In this document: piece by piece, positions 45,709 to 49,427 of the stretch
Layout of the letters: every line of letters starts with the position of its first letter
Numbering within the stretch: position 1 is the first letter of the stretch
Origin: JANQTF01 sp036835375
GTDB taxonomy: Bacteria; Bacteroidota; Bacteroidia; J057
Reading direction: 5' to 3'
DNA: 49,427 nucleotides
Assembly: GCA_036835375.1 (NCBI GenBank)
Contig: DAITMB010000023.1
Coordinates: forward strand, 1 to 49,427
Notes under the pieces: generated by a model
Seen by the model: only the letters and a program-made list of their open reading frames with translations
Databases searched by the model: none
What the model was told of the DNA's origin: nothing
Made by a program: the position numbers and the translations under genes

Positions 45709-46404
45709 TTACTCAAGCAGCCCACCTTCTTCGAGGTCGGTGACCAAGATGAAGGAATTGACATTGTAATCTTGCAGCGTCGAAATGATGTTAGCGATAA
45801 CGGGATATGGAACTGTTCCGTCTCCTTTGATCGCAAACCTCATCTCTGGGTCGGCCCTTCTTCCCCAAAAAACATACTCCTGAAGATCATTCCCATTGTA
45901 GAGATAATCTCCCAATCGGGTGGAGTCGGTCACTTTTGGCGAAATACCAGGCATCGGCCAATCTTTCTGCTCAGCAAAGGGCGCGTTGAGCCATTTTGGA
46001 ATCTGAAGTACAGGGACACCAAACTCCGTCACATTCGAGAAATAGGACTTTCCTTCTGGGGAAATCTTGAATCCTAAGTCAGGATAATCTTCGGAGAGTT
46101 TTTGCTCCATGTACTGAATCACTTTTTCCCGCGTACCAATGTCCGAATAGCCTACGAAGAGCGCGATTTTCTCTTCTTCAGTTGCCCCTGCGGGCGGATT
46201 CTTCACTTTGCCCACGTTAATGTACATCATTTTGGTGGCAGGAACCTCACCATCTACGTGCGCGGAAGGCATATCGACTTCGAGCCGCTCGTCTTCACGA
46301 AAGGAGGTAGTGGTGAGAATGAAGAAAGTAAGCAAGAGAAAAGCCACGTCCACCATTGCGGTCATGTCGATCGAAGGGACGGAGCGTTTGGGTTTCTTAG
46401 ACAT
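45709..46404 (-). CDS. exbD: ExbD/TolR-type biopolymer transporter (first copy)
   Basis: 231 residues. TM helix with MTAMVDVAFLLLTFFILTT (Asp at the usual place, about residue 17), basic N-terminus (MSKKPKRSVPSID), and a periplasmic domain longer than in E. coli ExbD (about 141 residues). It follows exbB by 123 bp, which hold a perfect 24-bp palindrome, and precedes the second exbD by 35 bp. Same operon and role as that copy. Confidence 0.95.
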   Translation of the reverse strand: MSKKPKRSVPSIDMTAMVDVAFLLLTFFILTTTSFREDERLEVDMPSAHVDGEVPATKMMYINVGKVKNPPAGATEEEKIALFVGYSDIGTREKVIQYMEQKLSEDYPDLGFKISPEGKSYFSNVTEFGVPVLQIPKWLNAPFAEQKDWPMPGISPKVTDSTRLGDYLYNGNDLQEYVFWGRRADPEMRFAIKGDGTVPYPVIANIISTLQDYNVNSFILVTDLEEGGLLE

Positions 46405-46476
46405 GGTTCAGTCGTCTTTGAACGTGTAAGGAAAAGGACTTCTGCGCGTAGTGTGGGGGAATATTTCGGAGAAAAT

Positions 46477-46500
46477 GCCGCAGGCAAGCTTGCCTGCGGC
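46477..46500. repeat. Perfect 24-bp palindrome between exbB and exbD
   Basis: The 24 bases from 46477 to 46500 are their own reverse complement (left arm GCCGCAGGCAAG). In RNA it would fold into a 10-bp GC-rich stem with an AGCU loop, 27 bp after the exbB stop and 73 bp before the first exbD. On the minus strand it is followed by ATTTTC, a short T tract. This could be a partial terminator or an mRNA-stabilising hairpin. Confidence 0.75.
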
Positions 46501-46527
46501 GATATTCATTCCGGAAGTCCTCCGAGA

Positions 46528-47469
46528 CTAGTTGCGCACGTCGAAGGTCTGAACAATGCTATACCCAGCCTCATCCATTGCGTAGGTCATCCCGTCAATC
46601 TTCGTAGTGAAGAAGTTGTAGGCGAGAATAGACAGTGCAGAAGTAGTGATACCGAGGGCAGTGTTGATCAAGGCCTCTGAAATACCTACCGAAAGCTCGG
46701 CTGCGTTTGGAGCACCGCCAGCTCCGAGAGCGGAAAAGGCACGAATCATCCCCAATACGGTACCGATCAGACCGACCAGTGTACCGAGCGCTGCGATGGT
46801 AGAAATGATGGACAGGTTACGCTCCAACATCGGAAGTTCCAGCATCGTCGCTTCTTCCAGTTCTGCCTGGATCGCGCTCTTTTTGGTTTCCTTGTCGAGG
46901 TCATAGGCCTCTTCCATTTCTTTGTACTTCCGCAGACCTGCTTTGATCACATTGCCTACAGAGCCTTTTTGTTTGTCACAAAGCTCGGCAGCCTCTACCA
47001 CGCTTCCGTTGGCGAGCAAGCGACGTACTTTTTTGACAAAGACATCGATGCTTCCTCTACCGGAGGCTTGGAAGATGGTGATACCGCGCTCAATGGCGAA
47101 CACGAAGAGAATGAGCGCAAGGGTCATTCCGATCGGAATCACAAATCCACCTTTGTAGATCAAGCCAAATGTGCTTTCTGGGGAAGGATGCCCGTCCTGA
47201 GCCTTTTCGGGTTCTTCTCCAGGGCTTTCACTTGAGGCTCCAGATTCGAATGCGGCGTTCTTCTGCACCCATTCTTGGTAGATTTTGTCCTTCTCTACCC
47301 CATCTTCAAAGTTTTCGGGAGCACCAAAAACCTGATAGAAAATCAAATGCGCCACGATGGCACAGACGACAATCGCTAGAAGGGGGAAAATAGCCCGGAA
47401 AGGGCTCGCTGCTTTGATTTCCGGTTCAGCGAAAGCTCCGGAGGTAATAGGTTTGTTCGTTTCAGCCAT
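46528..47469 (-). CDS. exbB: ExbB/TolQ/MotA-type proton channel protein
   Basis: 313 residues. The channel half of the energy-transduction complex for TonB. Three TM segments: FRAIFPLLAIVVCAIVAHLIFY near residues 25-46, YKGGFVIPIGMTLALILFVFAIERG (about 108-132), then the MotA/TolQ core LPMLERNLSIISTIAALGTLVGLIGTVLGMIRAFSALG and LSVGISEALINTALGITTSALSILAYN. A charged linker (about 60-105) after the first TM is longer than in E. coli. The operon runs exbB-exbD-exbD-tonB from a consensus promoter to a clean terminator. Confidence 0.95.
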   Translation of the reverse strand: MAETNKPITSGAFAEPEIKAASPFRAIFPLLAIVVCAIVAHLIFYQVFGAPENFEDGVEKDKIYQEWVQKNAAFESGASSESPGEEPEKAQDGHPSPESTFGLIYKGGFVIPIGMTLALILFVFAIERGITIFQASGRGSIDVFVKKVRRLLANGSVVEAAELCDKQKGSVGNVIKAGLRKYKEMEEAYDLDKETKKSAIQAELEEATMLELPMLERNLSIISTIAALGTLVGLIGTVLGMIRAFSALGAGGAPNAAELSVGISEALINTALGITTSALSILAYNFFTTKIDGMTYAMDEAGYSIVQTFDVRN

Positions 47470-47514
47470 GTCTGAAAGCCTTTGTTATAGTGTTTGGTTC
47501 CGAAATGACGTGAC

Positions 47515-47545
47515 CAAAAATATGGATAAGTCTGGGATTAGCAAA
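47515..47545 (-). promoter_or_regulatory. Promoter of exbB operon (Bacteroidota type)
   Basis: On the minus strand, TTTG (47542-47545), a 19-nt spacer and TATTTTTG (47515-47522). This is a full match to TTTG-N19-TAnnTTTG. The predicted leader is about 40 nt to the exbB ATG. Confidence 0.65.
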
Positions 47546-47962
47546 CTAGATCCAAGTTTTTGTCCTTACTGAATTCCGAAACAAAAAATCGGCGATTGCC
47601 GCGCCAATAACGCACTTTTTCAACTGAATCCGCCCTTATTTTCTCCGAAACCTCAATTATTCCCTTCTGCTCCCCTCGTCTGTTACCTGCGTCTGCACCG
47701 TCCTGTAGGTACGTTAGGAATTTGTTAAATTTGTTTCAGACCCTCAAAGAACGAGCAAGTTGCTGGGGGAATAGCCTGATATCTCCTCATTGGCCTGCTT
47801 TTGCCTTCATAGAGGCGCGATCAGTTGGGATTCCATACGTTGATCCTATTTTTTTCTTGTCGGGGACAATATTTTCGTTCGTGGCCCTTCACACACGCAA
47901 CCGCGCAGGGCCATCTTTGCCTGTGCCGCGCAGAAGGCATCCAAATAAGCCGATTCTCCCCC

Positions 47963-47970
47963 TATCTTTG
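47963..47970 (+). promoter_or_regulatory. -7 promoter box directly before the methyltransferase ATG
   Basis: TATCTTTG matches TAnnTTTG exactly and ends four bases before ATG 47975. If the start of transcription is the usual 5-7 nt past the box, the mRNA begins at the start codon itself (leaderless). No TTTG is present at 17-23 nt upstream. Confidence 0.42.
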
Positions 47971-47974
47971 CACC

Positions 47975-49120
47975 ATGCAAGGCAACGATTATTTTTTGGC
48001 TAAGACCTTCCACGGGCTAGAACCCATCCTGGCGGAAGAACTCCGGGCACTCGGAGCCGCCGATGTGAAGATCGGCAAGCGAATGGTGCGCTTTCACGGC
48101 GATCAAGTGCTACTCTACAAGGTCAATCTTTATGCGCGGACCGCTCTTAAAGTATTGGTACCGATCAAAACATTTCGCGCCAGGTCCGATCAGGAATTGT
48201 ATCAGGAAGTCAAGCGCATCCAATGGCGGCAATTCATGCGGGTTCAGGATACCCTTGCCTTGGATGCGGTCGTCCACTCCTCTTACTTCCGCCACTCCCA
48301 GTATGTCGCGCTCAAGTGCAAAGACGCGATTGTGGACCAGTTTCGCGAACGGACAGGTGAGCGCCCTTCGGTGGACACCCGACATCCGCATTTGCGCATT
48401 CACATTCACATTTTTCAAGATCAGATCACCCTGTATCGAGACAGCTCTGGCGAATCGCTTCATCGCCGGGGATACCGCCAAAGCCATCACCCCGCGCCGA
48501 TCAATGAAGTGCTGGCAGCGGGCATGATTCTGCTCAGTCGATGGAAAGGCGTAAGCCCATTCGTGGATCCGATGTGTGGCTCGGGGACCATTGCCATTGA
48601 GGCAGCCCTCATCGCTGCGCGACGTCCGCCTGGCTTGGGTCGCCGGTTCGGATTTGAGTCCTGGCCAGACTTCAATGCTCCCGTCTGGGAGGACATTTTA
48701 GCCGAAGCCAAGCAAGGCATTCGCCCGATTCCGGCGCAGATCATTGCTGCCGATCAAAGTCCTGCCGCCATCCAGGAGGCCCGTGAGACCATCCGCCATG
48801 CGGGCCTCTCGCAGAGCATCACACTGGTCACCAAGCCTTGGAGCCAACTTCTGCCGCCGGATGATCCCGGCACGGTGATCATCAACCCGCCTTATGGTGA
48901 GCGCATGCAGGGTGGAGACATCTTCGAGCTGTACCAATCACTCGGAGACCGACTCAAAAGGCACTTTCCCGGCTGGGAAGCGTGGATCATTAGCAGCAAT
49001 TTTGAGGCATTAAAAAAGGTCGGGCTGAAGCCCGACCGGAAACTGGAGTTGTTCAATGGCCCCTTGCCTTGTCGATTCCTCGCTTATGACCTCTATCTCG
49101 GAAGTCGGGAACCGAGCTGA
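47975..49120 (+). CDS. THUMP-domain rRNA (guanine-N2)-methyltransferase, RlmL N-domain type
   Basis: 381 residues from ATG 47975 (MQGNDYFLAKTFHGLEPILAEELRALGA); a frame upstream to 47825 lacks homology. THUMP domain (about 40-150, EVKRIQWRQFMRVQDTLAL, HSQYVALKCKDAIVDQFRE), then the UPF0020 methyltransferase domain: PINEVLAAGMI, SAM-binding motif I DPMCGSGTIAIEAAL, and the base-flipping motif NPPYGERMQ. This equals the first half of E. coli RlmL, which makes m2G2445 in 23S rRNA; the RlmK part is absent. Gene symbol withheld because site specificity is inferred. Confidence 0.92.
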   Translation: MQGNDYFLAKTFHGLEPILAEELRALGAADVKIGKRMVRFHGDQVLLYKVNLYARTALKVLVPIKTFRARSDQELYQEVKRIQWRQFMRVQDTLALDAVVHSSYFRHSQYVALKCKDAIVDQFRERTGERPSVDTRHPHLRIHIHIFQDQITLYRDSSGESLHRRGYRQSHHPAPINEVLAAGMILLSRWKGVSPFVDPMCGSGTIAIEAALIAARRPPGLGRRFGFESWPDFNAPVWEDILAEAKQGIRPIPAQIIAADQSPAAIQEARETIRHAGLSQSITLVTKPWSQLLPPDDPGTVIINPPYGERMQGGDIFELYQSLGDRLKRHFPGWEAWIISSNFEALKKVGLKPDRKLELFNGPLPCRFLAYDLYLGSREPS

Positions 49121-49160
49121 TTAGTATTTTTTGAGGGCGAATCAAACATTGCTTTGCTCA

Positions 49161-49427
49161 TCAGAACGAAATTCCCATGCTGGCCACCAAGTGAGTGCCA
49201 CGGTTGGACAAGTTGTGGGTGCTTCCAAAAATCGTGATTTCGTCGCTGACTTGATTCAAAGGCAATTCGTACTTAAGGTCAAACACGAGCTTTTTACCAA
49301 TGTCCAATCCCACTCCCGTTTGAAGCCCTACTTGTGAGCTGGTGAAGCGGCGGGAAAATCCTTCTGCGCTGAAAAAGTCGGATCGATTGCCCAAATTCAT
49401 TCGATATACTGGTCCGCCTTGAAAGCG
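49161..49427 (-). CDS. Outer-membrane beta-barrel protein, C-terminal fragment (N-terminus beyond right edge)
   Basis: The minus frame is open from 49427 to the stop at 49161 (88 residues visible) and contains RFQGGPVYRMNLGNRSDFF, GVGLDIGKKLVFDLKYELPL and HLVASMGISF; the terminal Phe is typical of barrels assembled by BamA. The alternation of polar and hydrophobic residues and the phrase GxxYxMNLGN point to a porin-like outer-membrane protein of the OmpW/PorT-like superfamily. An ATG at 49400 is internal to the frame, so it is not the true start. Confidence 0.75.
   Translation of the reverse strand, partial: RFQGGPVYRMNLGNRSDFFSAEGFSRRFTSSQVGLQTGVGLDIGKKLVFDLKYELPLNQVSDEITIFGSTHNLSNRGTHLVASMGISF

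Larger units (their letters stand above)
47470..47974. other. Intergenic region between divergent exbB and THUMP methyltransferase
   Basis: No gene is supported in these 505 bases. It contains the exbB promoter on the minus strand (47515-47545) and a -7 box for the methyltransferase on the plus strand (47963-47970). A plus-strand frame from 47825 runs into the methyltransferase frame but its first 50 residues show no family resemblance. Confidence 0.55.

Noticed and set aside
1..49427. tRNA or rRNA genes, CRISPR arrays, insertion sequences, prophage, toxin-antitoxin or other defence systems
   Set aside because: I looked on both strands and recognised none: no repeat-spacer periodicity, transposase, integrase or cloverleaf-like sequence could be supported.

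Overview
The window comes from a Bacteroidota chromosome, most likely a free-living, possibly marine, gliding-group lineage such as Saprospiria; the species cannot be named from sequence alone. Evidence: a type IX secretion (T9SS) C-terminal sorting domain on a very large secreted subtilisin; Bacteroidota-specific families (DUF4292, DUF4180, DUF6134); an exbB-exbD-exbD-tonB cluster; and promoters of the Bacteroidota form TTTG-N19-TAnnTTTG upstream of exbB and purH. Base composition is near-balanced except for an AT-rich stretch around 25.2-26.9 kb.

Layout. 1-9.3 kb: a large MGH1-like glycoside hydrolase that runs off the left edge, a divergent lipoprotein sulfatase, a free-methionine-R-sulfoxide reductase, RecQ, and two secreted proteins. 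9.3-10.9 kb: a small Crp/Fnr-type regulator set with an SRPBCC protein and a membrane protein. 11.1-20.3 kb: one long minus-strand block holding Wza-like and Wzc-like polysaccharide export proteins, gmd and fcl (GDP-L-fucose synthesis) and cysC-cysD-cysN (APS/PAPS synthesis). No PAPS or sulfite reductase genes are present, so the block could supply a sulfated, fucose-containing exopolysaccharide. 20.8-25.2 kb (plus strand): dut, a TPR lipoprotein, a DUF4292 lipoprotein and an EnvC-like LytM protein. 25.2-28.2 kb: the AT-rich, gene-poor part with DUF4180 and a patatin-like lipase. 28.2-33.9 kb: the T9SS subtilisin and an FKBP-N/TlpA thioredoxin fusion, closed by strong hairpin terminators.

34.2-47.5 kb is almost wholly minus-strand housekeeping: a secreted protein, a single-domain response regulator, the rod/elongasome set mreB-mreC-mreD-mrdA-rodA, purN-purH, and exbB-exbD-exbD-tonB, which is bounded by a consensus promoter and a clean terminator. 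The mre/mrd set is split by a 349-bp non-coding gap holding five same-orientation DnaA-box-like motifs, one of them perfect, two steps being exactly 11 bp; this is the most unusual regulatory structure seen. The window ends with a THUMP-domain rRNA methyltransferase (possibly a leaderless transcript) and the C-terminal end of an outer-membrane beta-barrel protein.

No tRNA, rRNA, CRISPR array, insertion sequence or prophage was recognised. No clearly new multi-gene system was found. The best leads are the DnaA-box cluster, the sulfated-fucan hypothesis, the intercistronic perfect palindrome between exbB and exbD, and the degenerate LytM protein.
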